Shown: in pieces, positions 25,801 to 38,703 of the stretch
How positions within the stretch are numbered: the stretch's first letter is position 1
Layout: every line of letters begins with the position of its first letter
Origin: Colius striatus
Lineage: Eukaryota > Chordata > Aves > Coliiformes > Coliidae
Assembly: GCF_028858725.1 (NCBI RefSeq)
Contig: NC_084759.1
Location: 98,452,362-98,516,361 of the forward strand
Reading direction: 5' to 3'
Length of the DNA: 64,000 bases
The notes under the pieces: generated by a model
Database searches by the model: none
Told to the model about the DNA's origin: nothing
What the model saw: only the letters and a program-made list of their open reading frames with translations
Position numbers and translations under genes: made by a program

Positions 25801-28109
25801 AGGTGTTTATTTCAGAGTATCTATAATCCAGCCTCCAGGGCTAAACAACTCGGCTGCATGTATGGTCTGGTGCTTTCAGGAGCTGAGTGATCCCACCAGA
25901 CCCTGTCTCACTCACTTGCTACCCCTTCTGGAAAGCACCATGCTGTCCTTTCTTCTGTCTTCTGTCACTGCCCACATCAGGTTGTATTCATGTCACCTCC
26001 CACTTAAGGATTAATGCCAGAATATCTCTGTTTCTGTTTTTCCTGGTGCTGCTCCTGAATGGCACCATGAAACCAGCTCTTTCATCCACCTCTCTGCTTA
26101 TGATCAGATGGTGTGATCTGCAAAGGGTTGTCACCCAAGGGCTGAGGGTGGGAGCCCAATCCTGAGGCAGAACAGGGAGGACCCCAATGTCTGTTGTCTT
26201 GGACTGCTTTTTCACAAAGGATGAAGAAGGCAGGATTTAGTCCTGAGTGAACACTGAGCTTGGACTCTTCTGCTTGAGAGCAGCCAGGACCGTGAGGATG
26301 CATGAAGACATATCACTCTTGGAGTGCCTGGCAGACATCCAGCTTCTGGATGTGAGTGACAACAGTCAAGATCATCACCTGTGAGTGGATGCCAGTGCTC
26401 CATGTCATCTTTTGGGGAGCTTATCGCTGGCATCAGAAGTGTCCTGGGACATCTCACTGTGCAAGTCCTGCCAGTCAATCATTATTCAGTTTGGGGTACG
26501 CAAGACTGCCAGGGTAGGGTGGTGCTCAGGGTTTGTAAGACCTCCAAGCTTTCTTTGCTTCCTTTTAGCAGTGCGAGAGGCTGCCATAATACTGCAACCC
26601 TCCTGTCCTCCCTGTGTGAGCTACTGGCTGTGCTCACCCACCTGTCCCATGCTTGGCTGAGGGACACTCTGACTGCACTGACCGCCAAGGGTGCCTGGTA
26701 ATACACACAGGGAGCCTTACAACACAATTACAGACATCTTTACGGAAGGATTCATGCCACCCCTGGCATTGCTGTCCAGCCTTGGACTCAATAGCTTTGC
26801 TGGTGTCTTTCTTTTCAAACTCTCACCATGCACATGGTAGAAGTCAAAAGGCTGTTTCTTGACAGAGGGAGAGCCCTGTGTGACTGACGAGGTGGCATCC
26901 AGCACGTGGAGCTAATGGCTGTCCCAGGCAAGGGCCAAAAATGCAGTGGTCCCCAGGAGTTGATTGCACGGTGGGGTGGGGAATGCGCTTAGCCACCAAT
27001 GCTTTCATCATTGTAGAACACGTAATGTCAACACAAAAAGACTTTCAGTGTTTCTTTCTGTTATCTCTCTCCACTCTCTCTCCTCAGAGGAGGTTAATTC
27101 TTTCCTTGCTAAACCTTCCTCTAAGGTTTGTCTACTCCACTCTCTCACTCCTGAGTAACAATGTGCAATCACGGGTGAGCAGAGTTACTTGGACTATACC
27201 TTCCCTGGCCTTCTGTGATTTGGGCCCTTACATCTCTGTCAGGCATCAGCATACTTTTTGAAACAGACCTTGCAGGTTCACATCCTCTGAAATGGATCAG
27301 TCTTACATACACCAAGACCTGTCTGAGAAATAAAGATGCCAACAGGGGAAATGGAGGCTCTCAGGGGGGTTGTTTCAGACTCCCACACAGCAGTTCCTGA
27401 CCAACCCACTTGAATAACCAAGTGCCTATTTTTCAGACGTGAGACGTAGACACTCTTTCCTGTCTTCCTCTTCATTTCCACCCCTCCTTCCCACTCATTA
27501 AGAAATGTAAGCACTGCCCTTAGGTTGCCAAGTGATTTTTTTTATCTATTCCTGTGTTGAATCTGGAAGAAGCTAAAAGTTGTTGAACGTAAGTCAGCTC
27601 AGACAGAGTATAGATTTATTTTTGCCTGCCAAACAATTACAGACTTTTTTACCCTTTGGACTGCCCTGAGTTTGCCCATGATAGCTACTTCCCCTACCTA
27701 ACAAGCATACAGGGCCAACTGTTGAGTACACCAAAAACATCACCAAAAAGCAAAAGCTGCATTAGGTCTTCCTAATGCTCTGTTGGTGATACGAGTCCAA
27801 ACCTTGCAGTTTGTCAGTGCTTTTATACCTTTTACACTCTGCATTACAGTAAATGGAGTCAAGCAAATGAGTCATCGCAACCCAAAATTGATACATCTGG
27901 ACAAAGATATTGCATAGTAAACTAGATCGTCATAGACTGAAATGAGAGAGGAGAAAGACAGGCAGTACAAATGATAAAAATCCCAGTCAAGGAACAATAA
28001 CCTTGGCCTGAATGGGAGAAAAAAAGCCATCTCTCTGAACTCTGGGTTCCTCTTGCTTCCCTTTGTCTGTCTACAGTATAGGCATCTGCTTCTGCATGGC
28101 TTTTCCATT
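22870..28109. other. Intergenic DNA, no gene seen
   Basis: These 5.2 kb contain no gene that I can support. Minor structure: a CR1-tail-like microsatellite (TTCTATGGTTCTATGTTTCTATG, about 23519-23541) without a recognisable CR1 body, and an A/C-only stretch at about 24430-24507. The overlapping open frames near 26200-26900 have no domain. Confidence 0.65.
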
Positions 28110-28375
28110 GACCATGTCATGGTTTGACATGACAGCCTTTTCTGGTAAGGTGAAAGGGGCTGTAAAGATGGCTCCTGCAAGAAGTTGCTCACAACTCTCC
28201 CCAGCTCAGAGCCAGACCCACTTCTGGGGCTGAGCCAATTAGACGCCTCCACGATCACTTTTTAAGAAGAAGCCGGAAGGGGAGGTGTCTTCCTCCATCT
28301 TCTTTCCTTCCTCTGCCCCTTTTTCTCTTCTTCTGGCTGGTGGTGCAAGGAGTAGGAACGGTGAGAGAAACAACC

Positions 28376-28948
28376 ATGCGGACTCCAAGGTCAGTGATGA
28401 AAGGGAGGAGGTGTGCTGTAGCAGAGACTCCCCTGCATTCTATGGAGAGAACTGGTGAAGCTGAGATTTATTTTCATTTCTTTAAAGACCCCGAGCCAGG
28501 GACAGTGATTTTGGCCAGAGGAGGCCTTGTCCCAAAGGAGGGGCCCTTTATCACTATGGCCGGAGCAGGCCCTGTCCCGAGGAAGGGACCTTGCAAGTGC
28601 AGAAACTGCAACCGCGGTGAAGAATCCATGCCAGAGATATTCACCAAGGACTGCGTCCCGTGTGAGGGACCCTGCATCGGCAGAAGCCGCAGCTGCTGGG
28701 AACAACCCACACCAGAGAAGTTCATTAAGGACTGTGTTCCGGGTGAGGAACCCTGTGTTGGAGCAGGGGAAGAATGCCAGGAGTCGTCCTCATCTGAGAA
28801 GACAGAAGCAGCAGAGCCCATCTGTGAGAGACTGACCACATCCCCCACTCCCTACCCCCCTGAGCTGTTGGGGGGGGAGGAGGTAGAGATATCGGGAGCA
28901 GTGAGCTGGGCCCGGGAAGAAAGGAGGGATGGGGGAGGGAGATCTTAA
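28376..28948 (+). CDS. Open reading frame inside LTR copy A (190 codons, function unknown)
   Basis: I do not recognise the product. The frame starts at ATG in a fair context (ACAACCATGC) about 115 bp after the TATA-like box and ends at TAA. The N-terminal part is basic (RTPRSV, KGRRC). It is followed by a stretch of Cys/Pro/Gly-rich repeats with the theme VPxEGPC...C...EIFTKDC, and a C-terminal acidic and Ser-rich part (ECQESSSSEKTE, WAREERRDGG). There is no signal peptide, membrane segment or known retroviral domain. The frame stays open upstream of the ATG as far as 28340. The same frame is present in the copy at 52265-53041 with extra repeat units. It could be a real LTR-encoded accessory protein, or an accident of U3 tandem repeats whose unit length is divisible by three. 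Confidence 0.35.
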   Translation: MRTPRSVMKGRRCAVAETPLHSMERTGEAEIYFHFFKDPEPGTVILARGGLVPKEGPFITMAGAGPVPRKGPCKCRNCNRGEESMPEIFTKDCVPCEGPCIGRSRSCWEQPTPEKFIKDCVPGEEPCVGAGEECQESSSSEKTEAAEPICERLTTSPTPYPPELLGGEEVEISGAVSWAREERRDGGGRS

Positions 28949-29015
28949 AGTGCTGGTTGTAATTTTCTCATCATCCTACTCCCTTTTTGCTTTTATTCTG
29001 TTCTGTTTCTTGTAG

Positions 29016-29021
29016 AATAAA
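29016..29021 (+). terminator. LTR poly(A) signal preceded by a splice-acceptor-like tract (copy A)
   Basis: AATAAA follows directly on a long pyrimidine tract ending TTTCTTGTAG, a good 3' splice site by eye. The same tract and hexamer are kept in all three copies of this LTR. Confidence 0.55.
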
Positions 29022-29246
29022 CTTTCCTACTTTCCTCTCTAAGTCGAGTACTGGAGTCTGTTTTGCCCAGAACCATAATTGGCAGTGAGCCCTCCCTGCC
29101 CTTGTCTCAATCCACAACAATCTTGCTTATCTTTTTACTCCCATTTCGCTGGGGCCTCCTCCATCTTAACGAGGGTCGGGGTGAATGGGGGCATCGAGCG
29201 AGAAACTGTCGTGGTGCTGTTGTGCTAGCTGGGCCAAACCACGACA

Positions 29247-32200
29247 GACCATCACGGGCCTTAGGGACCCACTCTGTCAATGTTAACTCATAGCTACAAG
29301 ACAGAGATTTAGAATGAGGCAAGACAAAGTAGACTAATTAAGGATGCTAACTGAAGGGGTCACTAGTTCTACAACAAAGGCTCTGGTTCAAAATTGGAAT
29401 CAGGAGTACCAAATTAGAGCACAGTTAGCAAAACTAGAGGCTTTGTAAAACAATCATGAATGTATTATGTATTCACCAGTTGGGCAAAAAAAAAGGACCC
29501 CAGTAGGCAAATTTGCTGATATAGGAGTCCAATTCAAGGGTAGAAAAAGCAGAAATCTCTACAGACACCAGTTTAAAACTTTTGTTTAGAATACCTGGGC
29601 AGCGAGGATGTTTTTAAAGCTTTAGATGCCTGCCTCAGAAAGCTTCACTCAACAATAAACATTCATTGGTGCAAAGCTGCAACATTTTCCTCTCTTCTAT
29701 TTTGACTGTAGGACACCACCTTCACCTCTATGCCTACAAATGATTAATTAGACAGCTGGTGTGTAGATGCCGCTTATCACACTGGAGGAGAAATGGCAGC
29801 ACACAAGGTTGCGGCTGTGAGTCAGGAGGCCGGCCCTCCCTGTGGACACAGAGACAGAGCTTCGGAGCTGAGTCAGGGGTGGTAGAGTTCAATAGCCCCC
29901 CATGATTCAGGGCTGGAGGCTGCAGAGGAGATGAGATCCAGAACTTTCCCAGGCAGGCACAGCCTCTGTGCTGGCTGTCTGCAGGCACGCTGCATCACAG
30001 GCTCAGAAAGAGCTCAGTTGTGACTAAACAGCAGCTGCATTTTGGGGATGCAGATGGAGAAATACTGGCTTTTGCAGAATAAGTGAGAAGTGATGTAAAG
30101 GTATAACACGTTAAGGTGGGAGGAAAGGAAAATGAAAACAGAAACTGAGGGTTCAAGCTATCAGCATGCTGCATGAAGCACCAGGAAAGATCCTCCTCCT
30201 TCCTGGGGAGCCCTGATTGTAGCTTTGTAGGGAAAAACAGAAGTGGAGAAGAAACCACTGAGACTGACTTGCAGTTTCCAAGACATTCCAGCTAGCTGAT
30301 GACTCACAAGAATTTTGTCTTGTACTACAAAACGATTTTGCCTGCTGACACTGGCCCTTGAATGAGCCACAAGCAAAGCATACACCCGACAGTGTGATGC
30401 ACAGGTTGGAGGAGGAGAGGGACGGCGACAAATTCTTGTTTCATTTAAGCAGACCAAAACACATCTGGAAAATAAAGTCTGCTTAAAACATCCACATTCC
30501 ACTATGCAGTTCATTAGAGGAGGAATTTCAGACTAACGCATCGTTACTCAAAATTAACACAGGACTAAACCAGGAGTAGTCACATGTGACAACCTACAGA
30601 CACCTCAGTAAGGAGACAGACAAAAGAGATAAATGTGGTATTATGCACAACAAGATATCCATATTTCAGGATTCTATTTTTAACTTGCATTTACACATCC
30701 CACACATTAGCTACATCATCTCTTCCTAACACTAACAAGCCAATGACTTTTCCCATCATAGGGAATACAAAGAGCTCATCAACCACTTGTAACAAGCAAA
30801 GAAAGTGTCATTTGGAGAAGCCTTGGGGTAAGGGTGTATGATCCAACATTTACAAAGTCCTGATGCTGGCTGCAGAAATGTTACCCACCACCTCCTGTAT
30901 GGCCAGAGTCTGAGAGCACCTACTGAACCTCACAGGCCATCAGTCCCAGGTTGATAGGGGGAGGCACATTCATCTTTACATGGCAGGCAGTCAGCTTACA
31001 CTCATTGTCTTGGGAGCTCAAGAGGCCAGACAGGACCATCAGGGCCAGAAAAAGTCTAGAAAAATTCATCAACAACTGGTCCATAAATAAATACCAAGAG
31101 GATTAGATGAGCATGTACTCTCTAACAGCCCAAAGACAGCACCTGGGAATGTGGGGAGAATGAATAGGAAGGACTGCCACTGGTAGCCATACTCACGTGC
31201 TCACCTTACATGGCATCTCCTGCTGTCACTGTCAGAGTTAAGATGCTGGGCGGCTGAGATGGCCCAATAATCTGATTCAGGAGGGCATTTGTCACATTAG
31301 AAATAACCTTCGGGGGGAGGTCCATGTGACTGCAGAAAGTGAGAGGCAAAGAGCACATTTACAGTCCACCTCAGGATCTGCTTAATCACACTGCTAAACC
31401 TCTTATCCCCAGGGGCTCTCACAGACAGCTAGTGCTGGAGAAGATGGGGTAATATTTCAGATGGATTGACAGCAGAGATTGCCAGCAGGGACATTTTTCT
31501 GCTCTCTTCTCCTGCCCTATGCGCATTAGAAAATTAATGTGAAAATTCAAATGATGGTGTCCCTGGAGCAGGAGTGGGTACAGAAATAGAAGAGTAACGC
31601 CACAGTGCTGACATGGAATAAACTGACCAGGGAGAGGTTAGGGCTATGCATGGTCAGTGTTCCCTTCACTGATCAAATTCCAATCAGGCAGTGCAGGGAG
31701 GGAGGGAAGTACAGGAGCGTTGCCCCAGGGGTGCAGTGCAAGGGATGTTGCTGAGCTAGTGGTTTGCTTTTCCCCTCTATGCAGGTCCAGTCCATGCCAC
31801 ACTGTCTCGGTCTGTCACTGTGGCAGCCAAGACGTGCCACCAGGGATGCCAGTGATGCACTGCTAGTTGTATCACCAGAGCTGGACAGGTGAGCTGCCAT
31901 GGCCAGGACCACCATGCTGCTACCTACCAGAAAGGAAAGCTGATCTCTGTTGGTGCTGACATGGATGGGTGCAATGTGGAGTTCTCTGAGAGCTCTTAGT
32001 AGCATTGAAGGCTGGGGACCAGCTGCCGAAGGCTGCCATTGCAGATGGGTTTTGTGATGCTATAGTTTAGACCACAGGTTAACAAACTTGCCTTCAAGTA
32101 GCCATTAAGGATGTATCAGGACAGACCTTGCTTCTCTGCTTGTACTCCTGTTGAGCACCCGTCTGTGTGATATGCCCACCTGTATTGTCATTTTTTGTTC

Positions 32201-32297
32201 ATACCTGTGTCTGTGTGTGTACTTTCCCTACCAACAAATGTCTTCTAACACTAAAGGGCCTTTGAATATGGGATTACCTTCTCTACACCTCCATTAA
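29247..32297. other. Intergenic DNA, no gene seen
   Basis: I find no gene, RNA gene or repeat family in these 3 kb. Open frames on the minus strand around 29995-30514 (up to 117 codons) overlap each other in two frames and have no recognisable features. Confidence 0.65.
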
Positions 32298-32893
32298 GAT
32301 ACTCTGCATGAGATGCAGTTCTTCACAAACTGCCCCAGTGTGGGTCTCATTCACAAGGGAAATAGTCCTTCAGAAACAGACAGCTCCAGCACGAGTCTCC
32401 CACAGGATCACAACTCCTCACAGCAAACCTGGTCCAGCGTGGGCTCCTCTCTCCCCACAGGCTCCCAGATCCTTCCAGGACCCTGCTCTAGGCTTCCCAC
32501 AAGGTCACAGCCTCCTTTAGGTATCCATCTGCTCCAGCATGGGTTCCTCCACGGGCTTCAAGTGGATCTCCGCTCCTTTGTGGCCTCCATGGACTCCAGG
32601 GGCAGGGCCTCACCATGGGCTGCACCATGGGTTGCAGGGGAATTTCTGCTCCAGTGCCTGGGCACCTCCTCCCGTTTTTCTCCACTGACCTTGGAGTCTG
32701 CAGAGTTGTTGTTCTCACACATTCTCACTCCCCTTTTCTGATTGCTGATGCTGTTATGCAGGGAGGTTTTCTCCCTTCAGAAATATGTTATCACAGAGGC
32801 ACTACCACTGTCACTGATGGACTTCCCCTTGGCCATCAATAGACCACCCCTGTAAACCTCTGCTACCAAAGTCTCCCCACACAAACCCAATAA
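32298..32893 (-). mobile_element. 5' part of an LTR related to the ERVL-like family (fragment D)
   Basis: On the minus strand, from right to left, it starts near TTGGGTTTGTGTGGGGAGAC, passes TCTGTGATAACATATTTC (near 32800), and contains GCAGACTCCAAGGTCAGTG (32705-32687), matching GCGGACTCCAAGGTCAGTG in copies A and C. It then runs into repeats of the type CTGGAGCAG and GTTTGTGAAGAACTG. I recall this pattern from a widespread avian ERVL-type LTR. The 3' half of the LTR, with the poly(A) signal, is missing. Edges are approximate. Confidence 0.6.
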
Positions 32894-35800
32894 AACCTGT
32901 TATCCTGTTACTCTCATATGTAGGGGTGAAAGCATAGAACGCTCAAGCAAATAGACTCCTTAACATGGTTTTATTTTAGTTTTTTTAAAAAAGGAATTGA
33001 GTAGCAACATGCTCACGCTGTCGCCCCAGGAGCAGTGGGTAACTCTCTGATTAAAGGCAGGCAGCAGGTCTAGGACAACCTGTGGGCTGCCGTGCATGAT
33101 AGCTTTCACTGATCCTAGCATCAGGATGACTCACTGAGGTGACGTGAGGACAGACCTGTGAGAGCTAATAAATCTGTTAGGCAAACAGGGAGCACCTGAA
33201 AGAGGTTTTTCACTAAACTCCTTAAAAGAGACAACATACCTCCCGTGATTGCATGCCATGCAATAAAGACATAGAAGAGTGATTGCCACTGGCATATGTT
33301 ACAGCCACAAGCTGTGTGCCCTCGGGAAGGAATGGCAATTTTGGGGCTGGGTGAAAAGCAGCAGTGACCTTCCTGTCCCCTAAAGGCCATGTGCTCCTTC
33401 CTGGCAAGCAGCTGCCAGCAGCACTGCCATGGGCATTTAAAGCACAACAAACCACCTTCCCCTGTAAGGGATGCACCCTGGTCTCACTGGGAAAATGGCT
33501 CGTGGACAGTGGCACAAGTGGTGGCTTTCCTTATTTGATGTTGCACATCCCAATCTTCTGGGACATATCCATGTGTATTATTCTCCTTTGTCCTGCCAGT
33601 GTTTCTTGGGGCAGAGAAAGCATTCAAAAGATTGATCCAAAACAAATTTTTGGGATGACTACCAGTCTCTTGACCCTGGTGCAGACTCCCTTCCCATCAG
33701 CCATCCTCATCTCTCTGCCCCTAGGAGTCAGGTCTGCTACATTCACATTTCTCACACTGACACCACCCCCCTGCCCCACCCCCTCCCATTTATTTTTTTA
33801 TGAGTTTAGTAAAATTTTATTGTTTGAGAGATGTCTGATTCCTGTGAGAACTGGAGGGATGGACAAAGGAGGGTGTGTGACTGCAGAGGCTGCCTAGAAG
33901 GGCTCAGGACTGAGATGCTGCCTGACTGCTATCCCACATACTGGGTGGTGTATACTATTTACCTATATCTCAGAGCGCTCCAGAGAGATGGAAAAAGTTC
34001 TAATAGAGTTGGAAATAAGGCTCAACAGACCAAGTGAAGGCCCGAGAGAGGCAGGGAAGGTAGTTTCTAGGTCTATGAGAGGACTGTTTCTAATCTTCTT
34101 TCCATGACATTAAAACAAAGGGAAAAAAAATTACTTTTCTTGCTATGGCAGAATGCGATGATATAAAATTCAGGACCCCTGGTTTTGGCTTTGCAGACAA
34201 AGGGATTTATTTATGCAGATTGGAAAGAAAATCAATCCCTTTATAGAATAATCTTCAGAAAATACCTTCCTGGCAATCCATCCATCACTTGTAATAAGCT
34301 GGTGATGCAGTATCAGGTATTGTTGTCCCCTGGGGGAAAAAAAAATATTCTTCCAGCCAAGCATAATATCAGGGGGAGAAAGTCAACTTGTGAGAGCTTC
34401 ACTGGAGAAGGAGGTCCCACATCCCAGACCTTGGACCCCAGGGCTTTTTTACAGCTGTGTAATAGATATGTTTCAAATACATTCCAACTCACTCAGACAT
34501 GGGGCAAACTTTCTCTGCATCCTGCTGGACACTTATCTCATGACAACATTTCCCATCTGTATTTATTTCTGTTTACACCAAATACAAGTAGAAAATCCCA
34601 CAGACAAGCCCAGCAGGCACAGCTTTTGGGACAGGCAGAGCAGCTGCATTCCACCTACCCACTGAATAGTGTTACTGCAAAGATGAGGACTTTCCTTTTG
34701 TCCCCTGGACAGCAAAATTCAGCATTAACCACTCTGGGAGGGCTTTGAGCTGCCTCTGCCTTTTGCATCAGCAAATATCCTTTCCATCCCCACTGCTGCA
34801 GAGTGGGCTGAGGGGCAGGAGACATGGGCTCAGAACAGTTTCCCCTCTCCATCAATGACCTGCGTGGGTGAGAGACAGGTTTTTTTTCTCCATTGAGAAG
34901 TCTGGATGAAGATTTTTCAGGCAAAATATTACCATTTTTGGAAGACAACAACAATAAAAAAGTCTGATCCACAGAGGTGTCAGTGGGAAAAACAGATAAG
35001 TCCAAACCCATGTATTGGCTTCAGAGACTAAAATTTTGTTAGCAAAAGCCTAAATCCAACAGCAAGTTTCTACCAGCACTGATACTGACATGGAAAAATT
35101 TCTTCTTTCCTTTTTGGTCACGTCCTTTTATCCTCTAACTCAGAAAAATGAGGTATAGGATGTCTCTTGCTCTGCAAAGCTGTGAATAAATTCAACCAGA
35201 CAGATGTATAATGAGGTTTATTTAACAGGCCCTTTTACACTTCAGATGTTTCCACAGACAAGCATGTGTGTGGAATCCATCCGTTTCACAGGAAGCCCAT
35301 AATACCCACTTGAATTTAAAATGCACACTTAAGAAAAAATTGCTCTGTATCTTAATAACTGCAGGTGACTTTGGAGGTCACAAACACAGGGAGACAAGTG
35401 GATGTATTAGCATCAAGCATTAATTCCCTTTTGTAATGTCTAGCAGCACATGGTGATCCTTGGTCTGTCACGGTTCAGCGTTGATTTTCTGATCTGGAGT
35501 GGGCCTTTTCCGGCCTGGAACCAGCAATTGTAACAAACTGCATTGCTGTTTCATTACTCAAACAAACACTGGCAGGAGACTGTCAGTTTTCACTAACGAC
35601 TCGCTAATTCCTTTGGCCAAATCCCAGTTCAAGCCAAGGCTCGTTTTTACACTGTCAGGGTCACCTGTGGGGCTGCCAAATTTCACGCCAGACTGAGGAA
35701 AAGAGAGGAAAGAAATAGCCAGCACAGGCTAAGTCACTGTGTATCGCTTTGGCCATGAGACTGCCAGTGGCATGCCTTTATTTACAGAACTACTAATTGT

Positions 35801-36778
35801 CTTGCCTTGACACTCATAGATAAAAGACACACAAAAAATCACTCCTGACATCTTCCATACAAGGATGTGCCTTCTGATGCTGCTGGGAGATACATGTGAG
35901 CGATTCCTCAGACGGTGCACAGCTTTCACAGAGCTCCCAGTCGGGAGAGCAGCCCAAGGGTACCCACCTTGCCCACACGCAGGGTCCCTCCTTGGGCGGA
36001 GAGCCGCCTCATCCATTTGTGTCTGTGCTGCCTGAAAACCTACTCCATTTGCAGCCTGCAGAAATGTCCCCCAGCCACATATTTCCAAGCTGCTGCCTGA
36101 GAGGATTGCAGGGCTTTCTCATTTCAGTCAGAGGAAATGCTTTTAGGAGTAATCTCTCTGGCAACCTGTATTTATCGTCCTGCTTTTGCATGATTTGCAC
36201 AGTCCTTTCAGCATGATTCAGTTGATGCTCAATTCATCTTGGTTACAAACCTTTATCTCTAAATCCTTTGTACCCTTCTTCTCAGGGACAGTAGCAAATT
36301 TTGAAGCGGGTATTATGGAATCATAATAAGTAGTGTTACATGGACAGCTTGTGCACGTAGGAAAATATTTCATCCTGCTTTTAGCTTCTTTTTACTCTCA
36401 AGACAAAAGATGAAGCAATCAGGCTACCACAATGTCCTTTAAGAGCTGTCAGGAGCAAAGATTTTTGCTGAGCAGTCCCTTACTCAGGCATAGGGCAGCG
36501 GGCTGCTAAGACAAAATATTTGAGCTTCCCCTTCTACCATATGTAGGTGGTGTCTTGAAAGGCTAATAAAGGCTTTGGGGGGGGGGCTTGCTGACTTCCA
36601 TCCATGCATCAAACTTGTCAGAAAAAATAGACTGGTAGGAGAACAGGATAACCTTGATTGAATATTGCCTCTTCTTTTAAGGCTGAGTAAGGTGATTAAT
36701 AGCAATTATATAAAAGTGATTTATACCTGCACATCACCACATGCAAAAAAACCACCTGTACCCATGAAGTATCTGAAA
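32894..36778. other. Intergenic DNA, no gene seen
   Basis: There is no supported gene or repeat in these 3.9 kb. Two open frames of 177 and 187 codons (33364-33897 and 34185-34748, plus strand) have no domain, no splice context and no unusual composition, and I treat them as chance. Confidence 0.6.
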
Positions 36779-36962
36779 GGGTTGTCAGGTGTTGGCATGG
36801 GCTGCCCAGGGAGGTGGTGGAGTCACCATCCCTGGAGGTATTTAAGAGACAGTTGGATGTTGCACTTAGGGAAATGGTCTAGTGATTGATAGTGCTGGGA
36901 CAAAGGCTGGACTTGATGATCTCAAAGGTCTTTTCCAGCTGAAACGATTCTATGATTCTATA
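36779..36962 (+). mobile_element. CR1 LINE, short 3' end fragment
   Basis: The landmarks are TTGGCATGGGCTGCCCAGGG, GTGGAGTCACCATCCCTGG, GGACTTGATGATCTCAAAGG and the tail CGATTCTATGATTCTATA. It is a different CR1 subfamily from the copies at 20265 and 38412, with 'CACCATCCCTGGAGG' in place of 'CTCCTTCTCTGGAGG'. About 180 bp of the 3' end remain. Confidence 0.88.
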
Positions 36963-38411
36963 TATTTGCCCTTTATGAGTAGGAGGCCAGCTTTCTCACT
37001 GCTTGGTGAGCTTTAGTGGCTGCCAGTCAGAGTTGAAGGGGAATAAACTTCACCTTGACACAAGCTGCTCAGACCTACAGATGCTGTGAGAACTTGTCTG
37101 AGCATCAGCTTTTCTGCGCCACGCTGCCTTCGTGCATGGCCTCAGTCTGTCAGTGCTGCTTGGCTTGGGAGGCTGGAACAGACTGCTGACACGAGCCAAA
37201 CAGAAAGCAGCAGTGCAAGTAACACACCTAGTCATCTGTTTGGGTTTCTTGGCCTTGCATGTCTCGAGAAAGAGAAAATCCATGATATCTTGGGGTTCAG
37301 TGTGATTTCAGATGCTGGTAGGAAGCCTCTGAAAATGAAAAATATCATAGTTTTAATAGAATAGAAGGCTAACATGGCAGTTGAAGGAAGGGGGGACCTT
37401 CTATCTGCTTAAATCATAATGGTTACAGGACGTGAGACTCCTGTATCTCCAAATTACTGCTTACTGAGGCACTTAAGTGAATCAATCTCTGTAAATAGCT
37501 ATCCCACTTTATCTTTTCTCTAGGCATCCACTAACCCAGCCTCCTGCTCTAACTCTGGATACAAGAAGTGACTGCCACTGGCTATTGAATTATAGGCTCT
37601 GGCTCCATCATGGTGACATTTCATAACAACAGAAATTAGCCTGGGTTTAAAATGGAGGGTGAAGAAAAGCAAAAAAACACAAGAGAAAGCATGTGAGGGG
37701 AGAAGGTTGGTTTTTTTCCTTCCAGTTGCTGTACGTGTGACAGTGTGGCACCCTCTAAGTGACATGAGCAGAACTCGGTGCCAGCACACGGAGAAGAGAC
37801 GCCTACCACTTCTCATGAAACAAGAGGTGAGAAGGATGCCCTCTGACTGTCTGGCAATAGCACTAGGCCAGCTATTGGAGTCCAAGTGCAATTTTAGCAG
37901 CTGCTGGCATTCAGGAGATGCAGGCAGTTGTAGAGCACCGCGAATGCTAACAGCACACAGTGGTGTTGGCTGATCCTTCAGTTCTCTCTACACTTCCAGT
38001 AAACTGACAAAGAGAAACTGGAAGGTTGAGGACTAAGAGTTGAGTGTGCCTTGAAGCACCAGCCCTGTACTACCACTCAGGTGCTGGTTCCAGGGACACT
38101 GGTGTCAAATCCAAGCTGAGCAGGGCCTGGGCTTGCCACACACAGCTGGATGTTTCTATCCCCATGCAATCTTCTGTGCTGAGTCCATGCAGCAGCTAAG
38201 GGGACAAGTCACTGCCAGGATCACAGAACTGATCCATCTGAATAATAACCCTAGCAAAACATACTTTGAGGGTTATTTGAAATATCTATTCTATCCAAGT
38301 GTTAGGTACATGTAATCATATGTTTTCATATGTGTAAACATTTTTTTTTTAACTTTATCTTCCCAAACACCAAAACTTGTCATTTTAAGCCTGACTGAGT
38401 TTATTGCTGTG
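36963..38411. other. Intergenic DNA, no gene seen
   Basis: There is no supported feature between the CR1 fragment and the next CR1. A poly-T tract lies at about 38341-38350. Confidence 0.65.
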
Positions 38412-38703
38412 ACTTCTTGTCTGCTCTGGTAAGGCCACATCTGGAACACTGTGTCCAATTCTGTGCTCTCCAGTTCCAGAGAGACAGAGAACCTCTGCAG
38501 AGGGCCCAGCTGAGAGCCACCAAGATGATCAGGGGACTAGAGCATCTCTCTCTGATGAGGAAAGGCTGCAAGACCTGGGGCTGTTTAGCCTGGAGAAGAC
38601 TGAGAGGGGATTCTCTCATATAGATACCTAAAGGACAGGTGTTGGGAGTATGGGGGCAGTCTTTTTTCTGTAGTGCCCAGTGACAGGACAAGGGGAAATG
38701 GGC
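38412..38703 (+). mobile_element. CR1 LINE, left part of a copy split by an LTR
   Basis: The sequence carries the CR1 landmarks GGCCACATCTGGAACACTG, CCAAGATGATCAGGGGACT, TTTAGCCTGGAGAAGA and CAGTGACAGGACAAGGGG. It stops in AAATGGGC, where the LTR at 38704 begins, and the continuation of the same CR1 is found at 39773. The two parts meet at the correct place in the element. Confidence 0.9.

Larger units (their letters stand above)
28115..29246 (+). mobile_element. LTR of an endogenous retrovirus (ERVL-like), copy A
   Basis: This 1132-bp unit begins TGTCATGGTTTGACATGACAG and ends CCAAACCACGACA, so it has TG...CA ends that are nearly inverted copies of each other. It is flanked by a perfect 5-bp duplication, GACCA (28110-28114 and 29247-29251), which fits class III (ERVL-type) integration. 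Inside are a CCAAT box (28235-28239), a TATA-like TTTTTAAGAAG (about 28259-28269), an open frame (28376-28948) and AATAAA (29016-29021) about 225 bp before the right end. No retroviral internal region adjoins it, so it is a solo LTR. It is very similar to the copy at 51967-53305, apart from in-frame repeat losses, and less similar to that at 38704-39772. Confidence 0.8.

Noticed and set aside
28115..29246. Interpretation as a DNA transposon with terminal inverted repeats
   Set aside because: The ends are nearly inverted, but TG...CA termini, 5-bp duplications, a CCAAT/TATA-like promoter and an internal AATAAA fit an LTR better. No transposase-like sequence is present.
33364..33897. 177-codon open frame in intergenic DNA
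   Set aside because: The peptide is unremarkable, with no conserved motif and no sign of an exon structure.
34185..34748. 187-codon open frame in intergenic DNA
   Set aside because: There is no recognisable domain and no promoter or splice context. The overlapping open frames on both strands suggest local base composition.
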